Shown here one piece after another: positions 9,465 through 17,092 of a DNA stretch of 64,000 bases. The position numbers and the translations under genes are program-made. Source of the DNA: Sapientia aquatica. Lineage in GTDB: Bacteria > Pseudomonadota > Gammaproteobacteria > Burkholderiales > Burkholderiaceae_D. The stretch covers positions 85,786 through 149,785 of the forward strand of contig NZ_SMYL01000010.1 in the NCBI RefSeq assembly GCF_004358105.1, in the 5' to 3' direction. The notes under the pieces are model-generated. The model saw nothing but the letters and a program-made list of their open reading frames with translations. It did not search any database and was not told where the DNA came from. Positions within the stretch are counted from its first letter, which is position 1, and every line of letters begins with the position of its first letter.

Positions 9465-10247
9465 TTATTTGGCGAGTTGGGTGGAGCGGCTTCCGTTCAT
9501 GCCAATTTGTGCGACTGCCACCAGGATGACGATCACCGAGAGGAACAGGGCACTCGTCCACATAGCACCCATGCCGAGGCCGCCATAGGTCTTGGCCTGC
9601 GTCAGCAAGTCACCGAGCGCAGCGCCGAAGGGGCGGGTCAGGATATAGGCAATCCAAAAGGTCAGTACGGCGTTGCCGCCCATGCGCCAGGCCGCATAGG
9701 TGATGCCGATCAGTGCACCGAACGCCACCGCGCCCCAGGTAAAGCCCAAACCCAATGCCTCTGTCGCCAAATCCCCAGCAGCCGTGCCTAGCGCAAACGT
9801 GCAGAGGATGGCGGCCCAATAGAACAGCTCTCGGCTGCGCGTCACGATGTCGTGGATTGACAGGGTGCGCTCGACCCGATGCCAAACGAAGAAGATCGCG
9901 GCAAGCGCCACGGCGAACGCCGAGGTGCTGATGTACAGGCTGACGCCGAGGCCATCGGTCAGCAGATCGGTGATCTGGGTGCCGACCACGCTGACGAGTA
10001 CCACCGTCAGCCAGTAAATCCAAGGGGTGTAGCGGCGGGTACGCAACTGCATAAACAAGGCGGTTGCCAACAGAGCTGCCATGACGCTTCGCGTCAGGCC
10101 TTGCCCCAAGCCCGCCTCGACTGCCAGATAGTCGGCAACAGTTTCCCCAACTGTCGTGGACATGATTTTGATGATCCAGAAGGAAAGAGCGACCTCCGGG
10201 ACTTTGTTGAGCCAGCCAGTGGTGGTGCTCGTGGGTAATTTGTTCAT
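9465..10247 (-). CDS. COG4705-type polytopic membrane protein with fourfold internal repeat
   Basis: The 260-residue integral membrane protein has about eight hydrophobic segments and starts with a good AAGGAGAACACG ribosome binding site. Four copies of a G-x4-D-L-x-T-like motif are visible: [47 protein letters not shown] and [17 protein letters not shown]. Each lies just after a helix, so the protein looks built from four repeated two-helix units. The family is uncharacterised, and the conserved Asp and Gly suggest a transport path or a metal/proton site, which is inference. It lies between the PAP2 and lipoprotein genes in the same direction. Confidence 0.88.
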   Translation of the reverse strand: MNKLPTSTTTGWLNKVPEVALSFWIIKIMSTTVGETVADYLAVEAGLGQGLTRSVMAALLATALFMQLRTRRYTPWIYWLTVVLVSVVGTQITDLLTDGLGVSLYISTSAFAVALAAIFFVWHRVERTLSIHDIVTRSRELFYWAAILCTFALGTAAGDLATEALGLGFTWGAVAFGALIGITYAAWRMGGNAVLTFWIAYILTRPFGAALGDLLTQAKTYGGLGMGAMWTSALFLSVIVILVAVAQIGMNGSRSTQLAK

Positions 10248-10315
10248 CGTGTTCTCCTTCCGAGGTGAAATTCTTGGCGTCAGTTTGTCTGGCCAGACTT
10301 AGCCAATCCATAGGC

Positions 10316-10912
10316 TTACTCGCGCACCCATCCGAGCCTGATCAAGTTGCCAAAAAGCCGGTGATGAATTGCGGTGGCGAGACGGAAACTTAGCCCCAGA
10401 TACCAGTGGGCTGCACGCAAGGTCAGCCAAGCACTGAGTAAGGCGACCGAGATCGCCCCGAACATGTCAAACGGGAAATGCACACCAAGGTAGATGCGCG
10501 CCCATGCGATGGGGGCACCCAACAAGGCCAGGCCGATGCTTATTCTGCGAGGTTGTCGTTGTAACAGGAGGCTGAACGCAACGGCCCACCACAGCGTCAG
10601 GTGATCGCTTGGGAATGAGGAATCGGCAACGTGAGGGATAAGGGTATGCCCTAGACCCGTCATGAACGGTCGGGGATGCATCCAGGCCAGACCGATAGCT
10701 TGGTTAATCAGAAGGCCCAGTAACCCCGATGCGGTTGCAACGAGCATGGCCTTGCGATTGCCTTCGCTACCACGAAGCCATCCGATACCGATCAGAAGCG
10801 GTACTACCCAGATGAGCTGTTCAGCAAAGAAGGTCGCCAGCGTCAGAGCCAAAACGCTGGGATGCTCCGGCGCGTTGAGCCAGAGAAACAGTGTGTGGTT
10901 GATTGATTCCAT
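10316..10912 (-). CDS. PAP2-family phosphatase, undecaprenyl-diphosphatase-like
   Basis: The 198-residue membrane protein has six predicted helices and the three phosphatase signatures of the PAP2 superfamily: a MHPRPF variant of the KxxxxxxRP block, PSDH in SSFPSDHLTLWWA, and RIYLGVHFPFD containing the catalytic histidine. Relatives (BcrC, YbjG, LpxT/E types) dephosphorylate undecaprenyl pyrophosphate or modify lipid A on the periplasmic face. In a cargo with a PmrAB-like system this points to cell-envelope or antimicrobial-peptide tolerance, which is an inference. It sits between the PepSY and COG4705 genes on the same strand. Confidence 0.92.
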   Translation of the reverse strand: MESINHTLFLWLNAPEHPSVLALTLATFFAEQLIWVVPLLIGIGWLRGSEGNRKAMLVATASGLLGLLINQAIGLAWMHPRPFMTGLGHTLIPHVADSSFPSDHLTLWWAVAFSLLLQRQPRRISIGLALLGAPIAWARIYLGVHFPFDMFGAISVALLSAWLTLRAAHWYLGLSFRLATAIHHRLFGNLIRLGWVRE

Positions 10913-10968
10913 GCGGTCTCCTGGCCGGATCGCAGCACAGGGGGCGACCCGGCCATGCTGGCGAGGTG

Positions 10969-11304
10969 TCAGTCTTGCTTCTCGTGGTCGTCATCGTGAT
11001 CCGCTTTGTCCTCGGCGGACGAGATGACCGTGCCTTTGTCAGCATCGACCCGGACATCGAAGACCTTGGCCCCGCTGACGACTTCAACGTCGTAGACCCA
11101 GCCTTGCTTCGAGTTCTCGTATTCGGCGCGTGATGCCTTGCCGTTCGCGTGTTGTTCGGCGACGGTCACGGCCTGAGTGAGCGGGATCTTGGCTTTGCTG
11201 ATTGCCAAGGCGTCGTTTTCCATGCCTCCTTTGGCGGCGTAGGCCACGGCCCCTGTCGCGGCAATGGCAATGGCCAGCAGGGAAAGTTTTGTGTAGCGGT
11301 ACAT
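10969..11304 (-). CDS. Periplasmic PepSY-domain protein
   Basis: The start at ATG 11304 is chosen because CTGGAGAAG precedes it and it gives a proper signal peptide (MYRYTKLSLLAIAIAATGAV, AYA cleavage). The mature protein of about 90 residues has one PepSY domain (KIPLTQAVTVAEQHANGKAS..., then WVYDVEVVSGAKVFDVRVDA) and an acidic, histidine-containing tail (DKADHDDDHEKQD). PepSY proteins are small periplasmic modules thought to bind peptides, proteases or metals. The tail could bind metal ions. It is the first cargo gene on this strand and the promoter of the cargo operon should lie upstream, between 11305 and 11411. Confidence 0.9.
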   Translation of the reverse strand: MYRYTKLSLLAIAIAATGAVAYAAKGGMENDALAISKAKIPLTQAVTVAEQHANGKASRAEYENSKQGWVYDVEVVSGAKVFDVRVDADKGTVISSAEDKADHDDDHEKQD

Positions 11305-11411
11305 GATGCTTCTCCAGAAGAGTGCAGGGATTTGCACGTTGGAGAAGTTACCCAGGCAGACTTAGCTCTTACTGAGCCAAAGAAGTGGCCGCTGGAAATA
11401 GTTCGTCAGGG

Positions 11412-11449
11412 CTTAGCGTGCTTTGTTTTCCGTTTTCTGAGGCGGCCCC
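11412..11449. repeat. Right terminal inverted repeat of the transposon, 38 bp
   Basis: The repeat runs from CTTAGCGTGCTTTG to GAGGCGGCCCC. Compared with the reverse complement of the left end it differs at four positions, all of them A to G in this reading. It encodes the 11 foreign residues now ending the truncated HD-domain protein. Confidence 0.95.
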
Positions 11450-12033
11450 ATCAAGCACTTTGGCACTTTGGTGGTGTACTCATCCAACATCGCTACTATT
11501 TCATGGCTGTCAGGTTGTCCGCCATTAGGATCAATTAGTGCAAGGATACGGGCGATGCCGATCGCGCCTAGCCAATCGAGAGCATCGGCGTCGTGCAGGT
11601 AAATGCTTTCTGCGCCGATTGGATCGCGATCAAACATATGGGTGCGAATCGCCGTGCGAACTGCATCTATTTTTTCAACGGGAAAACCGCTGCCGTTCAA
11701 CACCGTGTCAACAATGCTCGCTGCTTGATCGGCATGATCTACACCTTCTTTTTCCCACGGCGCAAAGGCGGCTATATCATGCAAATAGGCGGCGGCAAAC
11801 AGCACATCGTCATCGAGTTTTACGTTATCTTTGGCAGCCAAGGATTTTGCCAAATGGTAGTCGCGCACGCTGTGTGAAAAGCCCCAAGCGGGATGTTTGA
11901 AATTTGCTTTGGCAAATTCAACTACCGTGGTGTGCCAATCGGGTTGTGGCTTTTCCTGCGCGTTGGCGAGGTTGTGCAGCAAAGTGAGTCCGATAAATAT
12001 TGCGCAGGCATTTTTTATTGTTTTTAACTTCAT
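11413..12033 (-). pseudogene. HD-domain phosphohydrolase-like secreted protein, 3' end replaced by transposon
   Basis: The start at ATG 12033 gives a signal peptide (MKLKTIKNACAIFIGLTLLH, cleavage after LANA). The HD-domain metal ligands are visible: H in SHSVRDYHLAK, HD in AAAYLHDIAAF, H in DHADQAA, and D in LHDADALDWLGA. HD proteins hydrolyse phosphate esters of nucleotides or similar compounds, and the exported location is notable. The frame was broken by the transposon at 11450: the last 11 residues ([11 protein letters not shown]) come from the inverted repeat, and the native 32-residue tail is at 2659-2758. The HD core is intact, so residual activity cannot be excluded. Confidence 0.9.
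11450..11454. repeat. Right copy of 5-bp target-site duplication (ATCAA)
   Basis: This is an exact duplicate of 2759-2763 and abuts the outer end of the right inverted repeat. It lies within a codon pair of the HD-domain gene, which shows that the element entered that gene directly. Confidence 0.95.
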
Positions 12034-12094
12034 GGCGTATTCCAATTTAGTAAGTAAGGCGCTGGCAAGTTGGCTCGTTAGCGCGCACGTTGGG

Positions 12095-12481
12095 TTAATC
12101 AATAAACGACCACGTATCCGCACCATCAAAGTGACGAACTAGCACCGATGCGGAAAGGCTCGGGTCAAAATTATTCAGATTCACGCCATGTCTCGCGCCC
12201 AGTTCGCCACTAGTAGGTTCCCAGTGCGTGACGCTGCCGCAGTGTTTGCAGCGTATCGTGCGCAGCGTTTTATCACCCCAAACATAGTCGGTCGTGTTCT
12301 CTGGATGTCCTTCAATAGTCACCGTGCCAAACGGATAGTAAGCCCACACGCCGCCAACGCGACGACACAATGAGCAATTACAACTGATCGCGGTTTCCGG
12401 CATGGATGGCAAGGTCAGACGCACTGCGCCGCAGTGGCAGGAGCCTTGTAGCGTAAATGTGTTGGATGGTGCGTCAGCCAT
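12095..12481 (-). CDS. GFA-family (CENP-V/GFA) zinc protein
   Basis: The 128-residue protein has the cysteine pattern of the GFA family: GSCHCGAVRL (C-x-C), ISCNCSLCRRVGG (C-x-C-x2-C) and IRCKHCGSVTHW (C-x2-C). The fold binds two zinc ions. The founding member accelerates the glutathione-formaldehyde adduct reaction, but most family members have no proven substrate, so I call only the fold. It lies 61 bases upstream of the HD-domain gene on the same strand and may be its operon partner. Confidence 0.9.
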   Translation of the reverse strand: MADAPSNTFTLQGSCHCGAVRLTLPSMPETAISCNCSLCRRVGGVWAYYPFGTVTIEGHPENTTDYVWGDKTLRTIRCKHCGSVTHWEPTSGELGARHGVNLNNFDPSLSASVLVRHFDGADTWSFID

Positions 12482-12953
12482 GTGGTAGCTCCAGATTTAT
12501 CGAGAGAATTAATTGCCGCTGTGCGTGGTGCCAAAGTAAGCCAGTGCTTACCGCCTATGGGGCGCCATTTCAAAACGGAACAAACGGCGTCTGATGTTTA
12601 ATCGGCATCCACCGTAAGTCATGTTGGTATGGACGGCGCACACGAGTTTGTACTGACTTTTAGGACGCTAATCATTTGCAAAAATAATAGCATGTTGTTG
12701 AATTCCGGCAATAGAATTTGCGCGAAGAGTAGAGCCGGAAGCGAGTCCTGTTATGAGTTAAGTGGGTTGCAGTTGGGACGAGATGGTGTTTTTGTTATGA
12801 AATAGCTTCGACCATCTTCGATATGGCTAACATGGGTGCCTAGCCGCTAAATCTTGCATCCCCCCAGCAATATCGCTATATTGGCAGCACTTTTAATCCT
12901 TGATGAAAAGCTTTTCATAAAGCGCATTCACTTAATTTTTCCCCGGAGCGACG
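12482..12953. other. Intergenic region upstream of the LacI-type regulator
   Basis: No reading frame with coding character is visible. The region separates the divergent GFA gene and LacI-type regulator and contains the palindromic operator candidate at 12903-12918 close to the regulator start. Confidence 0.5.
12903..12918. promoter_or_regulatory. Palindromic operator candidate (ATGAAAAGCTTTTCAT)
   Basis: This perfect 16-bp palindrome lies 36 bases upstream of the start of the LacI-type regulator. It shares its TGAAAA/TTTTCA arms with the operator candidate at 14106-14119, which supports autoregulation by the same repressor. Its centre is GC rather than the CG typical of LacI-family sites. 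Confidence 0.6.
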
Positions 12954-13973
12954 TTGGCCGACGATTCTTTCTCAAATACTCCCTCTACCTTGCTCGACGT
13001 GGCGCGGGTTGCCGGTGTGTCGCCTAGTACGGTGTCGCGGATTTTGAATGGCACTGCCAGAGTGTCGGAAGTCAAGCGTAAGGCGGTGTTGGCGGCGATT
13101 GAGGCGATGAATTTCACGCCGAATCAGATGGCCAAGAATCTCAAAAGCGGCAACTCAATGACCATCGGCATTGTGGTGCAGGATATTTCCAGCCCGTTTT
13201 TCGATGAAACCCTGCGCGGGGTGGACGATGGTTTAAAAGACACCGGTTATACCTCGGTCATCGTCAGTGGACATTGGAATGCCGACGAGGAAGCGGAGCG
13301 CGTGCAACTTCTTTTGGCGCGTAAAGTGGATGGAATTATTCTGTTATCGGGTCGTATTTCGGACGAAACGGTGATTAAGTTTTCGCAACGATGCCCAATT
13401 GTGGCCACTGGTCGCGCAGTTCGTACCGAGAGTTCTATCGGCTTCAAAATCGACAATGAATATGGCGCCTATCTGGCGGTCAATCACTTGATCGAATTAG
13501 GTCATCGCCGCATCGCCTACGTGGCTGGCCCCGACAACAACAATGACGCGGCAGATCGTTTAAAAGGCTATCAACGCGCGATCAAAGAAGCCAATATCAA
13601 GCTTGAGCGCGGCTTGATCGTTGAGGGCGACTTTCACGAGGCCAGCGGCTTACTCGCGGTTAATCAATTGTTTGAAACCCGCCAGAAGTTCACCGCAATT
13701 TTTGCGGCCAATGATTTGAGCGCGTATGGCGTGCGGCTTGGTTTATACCGCAAAGGCATACGCGTGCCGGAAGATATTTCGCTGGTTGGCTTTGACGATT
13801 TGCCGAGTTCCTCCTATACCGCGCCGCCGCTCACCACCGTGCATCAACCTTTGTACGATATTGGTTTGCTGGCAACCAATGCATTATTAGCGATCATCCA
13901 AGGCAAAGAAATCGAAGCGCACGTCCCGCCAGTTGAGTTGGTGGTGCGCGAGACGACAAGGCGACTTGCTTGA
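12954..13973 (+). CDS. LacI-family transcriptional regulator of sugar use
   Basis: The 339-residue regulator has an N-terminal LacI helix-turn-helix (TLLDVARVAGVSPSTVSRIL, hinge NFTPNQMAKNLKSG) and a periplasmic-binding-like effector domain. The effector region shows the family blocks IGIVVQDISSPFF, DGIILLSG, HRRIAYVAGP, FAANDLSAYG and VPEDISLVGFDDL. The start is a TTG codon at 12954 preceded by CGGAG; no ATG fits. It is followed by an MFS transporter and a GH1 beta-glucosidase, so the inducer is probably a beta-glucoside such as cellobiose or a breakdown product. Palindromes with its expected symmetry lie before both the regulator and the transporter. Confidence 0.93.
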   Translation: MADDSFSNTPSTLLDVARVAGVSPSTVSRILNGTARVSEVKRKAVLAAIEAMNFTPNQMAKNLKSGNSMTIGIVVQDISSPFFDETLRGVDDGLKDTGYTSVIVSGHWNADEEAERVQLLLARKVDGIILLSGRISDETVIKFSQRCPIVATGRAVRTESSIGFKIDNEYGAYLAVNHLIELGHRRIAYVAGPDNNNDAADRLKGYQRAIKEANIKLERGLIVEGDFHEASGLLAVNQLFETRQKFTAIFAANDLSAYGVRLGLYRKGIRVPEDISLVGFDDLPSSSYTAPPLTTVHQPLYDIGLLATNALLAIIQGKEIEAHVPPVELVVRETTRRLA

Positions 13974-14076
13974 CGCGGCGCTGCTAGAGCGTTTGATTCG
14001 GTCGGATGAGTTCCCTCGGTGTGTAAGTCCCCAATTTCCTAAACTTTTGAAATAGAAGGCAATTTTAGAATTTTGA

Positions 14077-14119
14077 TTGACTTCTATTTCCCCAACGGTT
14101 TAATATGAAAACGTTTTCA
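14077..14119 (+). promoter_or_regulatory. Promoter with overlapping LacI-type operator
   Basis: A -35 box TTGACT (14077-14082) and a -10 box TAATAT (14101-14106) are separated by 18 bases. The perfect 14-bp palindrome TGAAAACGTTTTCA (14106-14119) starts on the last base of the -10 box and covers the expected transcription start. It has the central CG typical of LacI-family operators. Binding there would block initiation, so this is the likely repressed promoter of the transporter/beta-glucosidase operon. Confidence 0.75.
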
Positions 14120-14242
14120 AGAAGGACGTTTGTCGGCGTATGCAAACGATAAAGAATCGCTAATGGATTGCGGTTTTAAGTTTTTTAGCGATAAAACCGA
14201 CGAAAACAAGCTGAAATAAGCAATTCGCGCACGAGTCGAGTG

Positions 14243-15628
14243 ATGTCAACGGAACCGATTGCGCTGAATAAAAATTACAAAACGAGACAAAAAACTATGC
14301 ACGCATCAACACCTAGCAAACCGCTGCTGTGGGTTCCGAGTGGCTATTTCACGATGGCATTGACCTATGTCACGCTCACCAGCGTATCGGCCATCATGTT
14401 CAAAAATCTTGGCATGGATAACGGACGGGCGGCGGAATACGCTAGCTATCTGATTTTGGCCTACACGATTAAGCCGTTGTTTGCCTCGTTGGTGGAGATG
14501 TACCGCACCAAGAAGTTTTTTGTGATTTGCACGCAAATGATTTTGGGTTGCGGGTTCATCGCAGCAGCGTTGATGATGGCGCTGCCGAATGGAATTTTCT
14601 TATTGATGTTGGCCTTTTGGGTGTTGTCGTTTGTGGGCGCGACGCAGGATATTGCGTCCGATGGCGTGTACGTCACGTCGCTGGATAACAAAACCCAATC
14701 GCTGTATTGCGGAATTCAAAGTTTAAGCTGGAATATTGGTCCTATCGTCGCTTCTGGTGGTTTGGTGTACCTCAGCGGTTGGCTGCATTCCAATTATTTT
14801 CATCACGATGCCAAAGTGTTTGGCGCGGACTGGATTGATGCCTGGCGCGTGATTTTTTTCATCGTAGGGAGTGCCACCTTGGCCTTGGGCGTGTGGCACA
14901 TGCGCGTGATGCCGGATGGTCAGCATGCGAGTAATGCGCCGAAATCGATCCAAGGCGCTTGGCATATTTTGCAGGATTCGTTCGTCACTTTTTTTCAAAA
15001 ACGTGATGTCTGGACGATGGTGGCATTCGCGTTTTTGTTTCGGCTCAGCATAGGCTTTCTCGAGAAAATCGGTCCGTTTTTTATGGTCGATCCAATCAAG
15101 CAAGGCGGCTTGGGTTTGTCGAACGAATTGTTGGGAATTATTTACGGCACTTACGGCCTGATCGCGGTGTTAGTTGGTTCCTTATTGGGTGGGATATTCG
15201 TCGCGCGCCGCGGTTTGCAGCCTTCCTTATTTATTCTGTGTTGCGCGGTCAATATTCCGAATGTGACGTTTCTGTTGATGAGCATTTATCAGCCAAGTAG
15301 TTTGGTCGTCATCAGTTGTGGTGTGGCGATAGAAAAATTCTTTTTTGGTTTTGGTTCGGTCGGCTTCATGATTTATTTGATGCAGCAATTAGCGCCTGGT
15401 AAATACACCACCACGCACTATGCATTTGGCACTGGCTTGATGGGTTTGTGCATGATGTTGACCGGTGTCATCAGCGGGCATTTGCAGCAGTTACTGGGCT
15501 ATGTAAATTATTTTGGCTTTGTCATGATTGCGACGATTCCTTCATTTTTGGTGACGTGGTTTGCGCCATTTCATCAAAAAGAAGATCAGATTGCATCGTC
15601 ATCCTTAGCATCGGAAGCGTTGGCCTAA
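14243..15628 (+). CDS. MFS transporter, AmpG/PAT-like, probably for a glycoside
   Basis: The protein has about 12 hydrophobic helices in roughly 460 residues. ATG 14243 is taken as the start, with another in-frame ATG at 14297. Features include LILAYTIKPLFASLVEM in the second helix and the GATQDIASDGVYVTSLD loop. That loop matches the AmpG/acetyl-CoA transporter branch of the major facilitator superfamily, which conserves Q-D-I-A-x-D in this position. The gene lies between a LacI-type regulator and a GH1 beta-glucosidase and behind an operator, so import of a beta-glucoside or disaccharide is likelier than muropeptide import. The substrate is inferred from context only. Confidence 0.88.
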   Translation: MSTEPIALNKNYKTRQKTMHASTPSKPLLWVPSGYFTMALTYVTLTSVSAIMFKNLGMDNGRAAEYASYLILAYTIKPLFASLVEMYRTKKFFVICTQMILGCGFIAAALMMALPNGIFLLMLAFWVLSFVGATQDIASDGVYVTSLDNKTQSLYCGIQSLSWNIGPIVASGGLVYLSGWLHSNYFHHDAKVFGADWIDAWRVIFFIVGSATLALGVWHMRVMPDGQHASNAPKSIQGAWHILQDSFVTFFQKRDVWTMVAFAFLFRLSIGFLEKIGPFFMVDPIKQGGLGLSNELLGIIYGTYGLIAVLVGSLLGGIFVARRGLQPSLFILCCAVNIPNVTFLLMSIYQPSSLVVISCGVAIEKFFFGFGSVGFMIYLMQQLAPGKYTTTHYAFGTGLMGLCMMLTGVISGHLQQLLGYVNYFGFVMIATIPSFLVTWFAPFHQKEDQIASSSLASEALA

Positions 15629-15733
15629 GTTAGTTTTGGAGCACGTCATTGCGCTCCAATTTGAAATCGATTTCACGTTAGCAGGTTGACTCAGCACGGC
15701 TAATTCGTAGTGTTTTTAAACGTATTTAAAATT

Positions 15734-17083
15734 ATGCAAAATTCAGAATTAACGCAGTTCTTCCCGTCCTCTTTTACCTGGGGTGTCGCCACTAGCGCGT
15801 ATCAAATTGAAGGCGCCGCCAATGAAGACGGTCGGGGCGCATCGATTTGGGATACGTTCACCCACACCAAGGGCAAAATCATTGATGGCAGCACCGGCGA
15901 CGTGGCGTGCGATCACTACCATCGTTATGCTGAAGACGTTGATTTGATTGCGTCGTTAAATGTCGATTCCTACCGTTTTTCTATCGCATGGCCGCGCGTG
16001 CAGCCGCTGGGTGAGGGCGCTTGGAATGAAGCCGGCTTTGCGTTTTATTCGCGCTTACTCGATAAGCTCTACGAAAAAAACATCGCCGCGCACATTACCT
16101 TGTATCACTGGGATTTGCCGCAAGCATTGCAAGACAAAGGTGGTTGGCTTAACCGCGAAACGACTGTGCATTTTGCCGAATATGCCGCCGAAGTAGCGCG
16201 TCGTTTTGGACACCGTGCGGCAACGATTGCGACTCACAATGAACCTTGGTGCACCGCCAATTTGGGTCATGGTAACGGCCAGTTTGCGCCGGGCATGGCC
16301 GATCTAAAAGCTGCCATCCAAGTCTCGCATCATTTATTGTTGTCGCACGGCTTAGCTATCCAAGCCATGCGCGCCGTGAATTCACCGGCTAAATTAGGCA
16401 TCGTGTTAAACCAATGGACTGCAACACCGGCGACCCAATCGGCGGCCGATATTCACATGGCGGAATTGGAATATGCGCGTTCAGTGCAGTGGTTTATGGA
16501 TCCAATTTTCAAAGGGCATTACCCGCAATTAGCGCTAGATAATATGGATTTGGCGGCCTTCAGCGTTTATCCCGATGACTTAAAAAACATCCAGCAGCCG
16601 ATTGATTTTTTGGGCGTCAATTATTACACCCGCGTGTTCTGCAGCAGCGATGAACCAAAAATTAAACCCGAAGGCAAACTCGGTTTTAACGACATGGGTT
16701 GGGAAATTTACCCCGAAGGCTTGACCGATTTATTAGTCGGCCTGCACAAGGAATATAAGCTCCCACCGATCTACATTACCGAAAACGGCATGGCTGTGGC
16801 CGATCAATTGGAGCACGGCAAAGTACACGATCAAGTTAGAACTGATTTCATTGAAATGCATCTGGATGCATTAGCCAGCGCGATGCGCCAAGGCGTGAAT
16901 GTGCAAGGTTATTTTTATTGGAGCTTGATGGATAATTTTGAGTGGAACTCAGGCTATGCCAAGCGTTTTGGTTTGGTGTACGTCGATTACGCCAGCCAGC
17001 AGCGCACCTTGAAATCCAGCGGGGTTTGGTATCGGAATTTTATTGCACAAAACGTGCTGCACGCCAGTAAAGCCAGTAAATAA
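15734..17083 (+). CDS. GH1 family beta-glucosidase
   Basis: About 449 residues from ATG 15734, with an alternative GTG at 15710. It is the usual length for bacterial GH1 enzymes and has no signal peptide, so it is cytoplasmic. The N-terminal signature FTWGVATSAYQIEGA is followed by the substrate-site residues YRFSIAWPR. The acid/base glutamate is in THNEPW and the nucleophile glutamate in YITENGMA; the aglycone-site SLMDNFEWNSGYAKRFGLVY completes the set. It hydrolyses beta-glucosides entering through the upstream transporter. The gap of about 105 bases and common direction suggest an operon under the LacI-type regulator. Confidence 0.95.
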   Translation: MQNSELTQFFPSSFTWGVATSAYQIEGAANEDGRGASIWDTFTHTKGKIIDGSTGDVACDHYHRYAEDVDLIASLNVDSYRFSIAWPRVQPLGEGAWNEAGFAFYSRLLDKLYEKNIAAHITLYHWDLPQALQDKGGWLNRETTVHFAEYAAEVARRFGHRAATIATHNEPWCTANLGHGNGQFAPGMADLKAAIQVSHHLLLSHGLAIQAMRAVNSPAKLGIVLNQWTATPATQSAADIHMAELEYARSVQWFMDPIFKGHYPQLALDNMDLAAFSVYPDDLKNIQQPIDFLGVNYYTRVFCSSDEPKIKPEGKLGFNDMGWEIYPEGLTDLLVGLHKEYKLPPIYITENGMAVADQLEHGKVHDQVRTDFIEMHLDALASAMRQGVNVQGYFYWSLMDNFEWNSGYAKRFGLVYVDYASQQRTLKSSGVWYRNFIAQNVLHASKASK

Positions 17084-17092
17084 GAGGCTAGC

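Larger units (their letters stand above)
2764..11449. mobile_element. Complete Tn3-family transposon, Tn21/Tn501 branch, with envelope-related cargo
   Basis: The element is 8,686 bp, bounded by 38-bp inverted repeats (2764-2801 and 11412-11449) and flanked by a perfect 5-bp duplication. It contains tnpA, tnpR, a res-like region and seven cargo genes, all on the minus strand. The TnpA and TnpR sequences and the GGGGTCGTCTCAG ends place it in the Tn21/Tn501 group. The cargo is neither mer nor antibiotic-resistance genes but a transporter, a two-component system, a lipoprotein and three membrane or periplasmic proteins. Its composition is visibly more GC-rich than the flanks, as expected for recently acquired DNA. 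Intact ends and perfect target duplications suggest that the insertion is recent. Confidence 0.95.

Noticed and set aside
9610..10311. Second minus-strand frame of 233 residues overlapping the COG4705 gene
   Set aside because: The translation is arginine- and histidine-rich, as expected from an off-frame reading of GC-rich DNA, and the COG4705 frame has a ribosome binding site and hydrophobic helices.
6469..11304. Mercury resistance or antibiotic-resistance cargo in the transposon
   Set aside because: Tn21/Tn501 relatives often carry mer genes or integrons, but no mer, integrase, attC-like or resistance enzyme gene is present.
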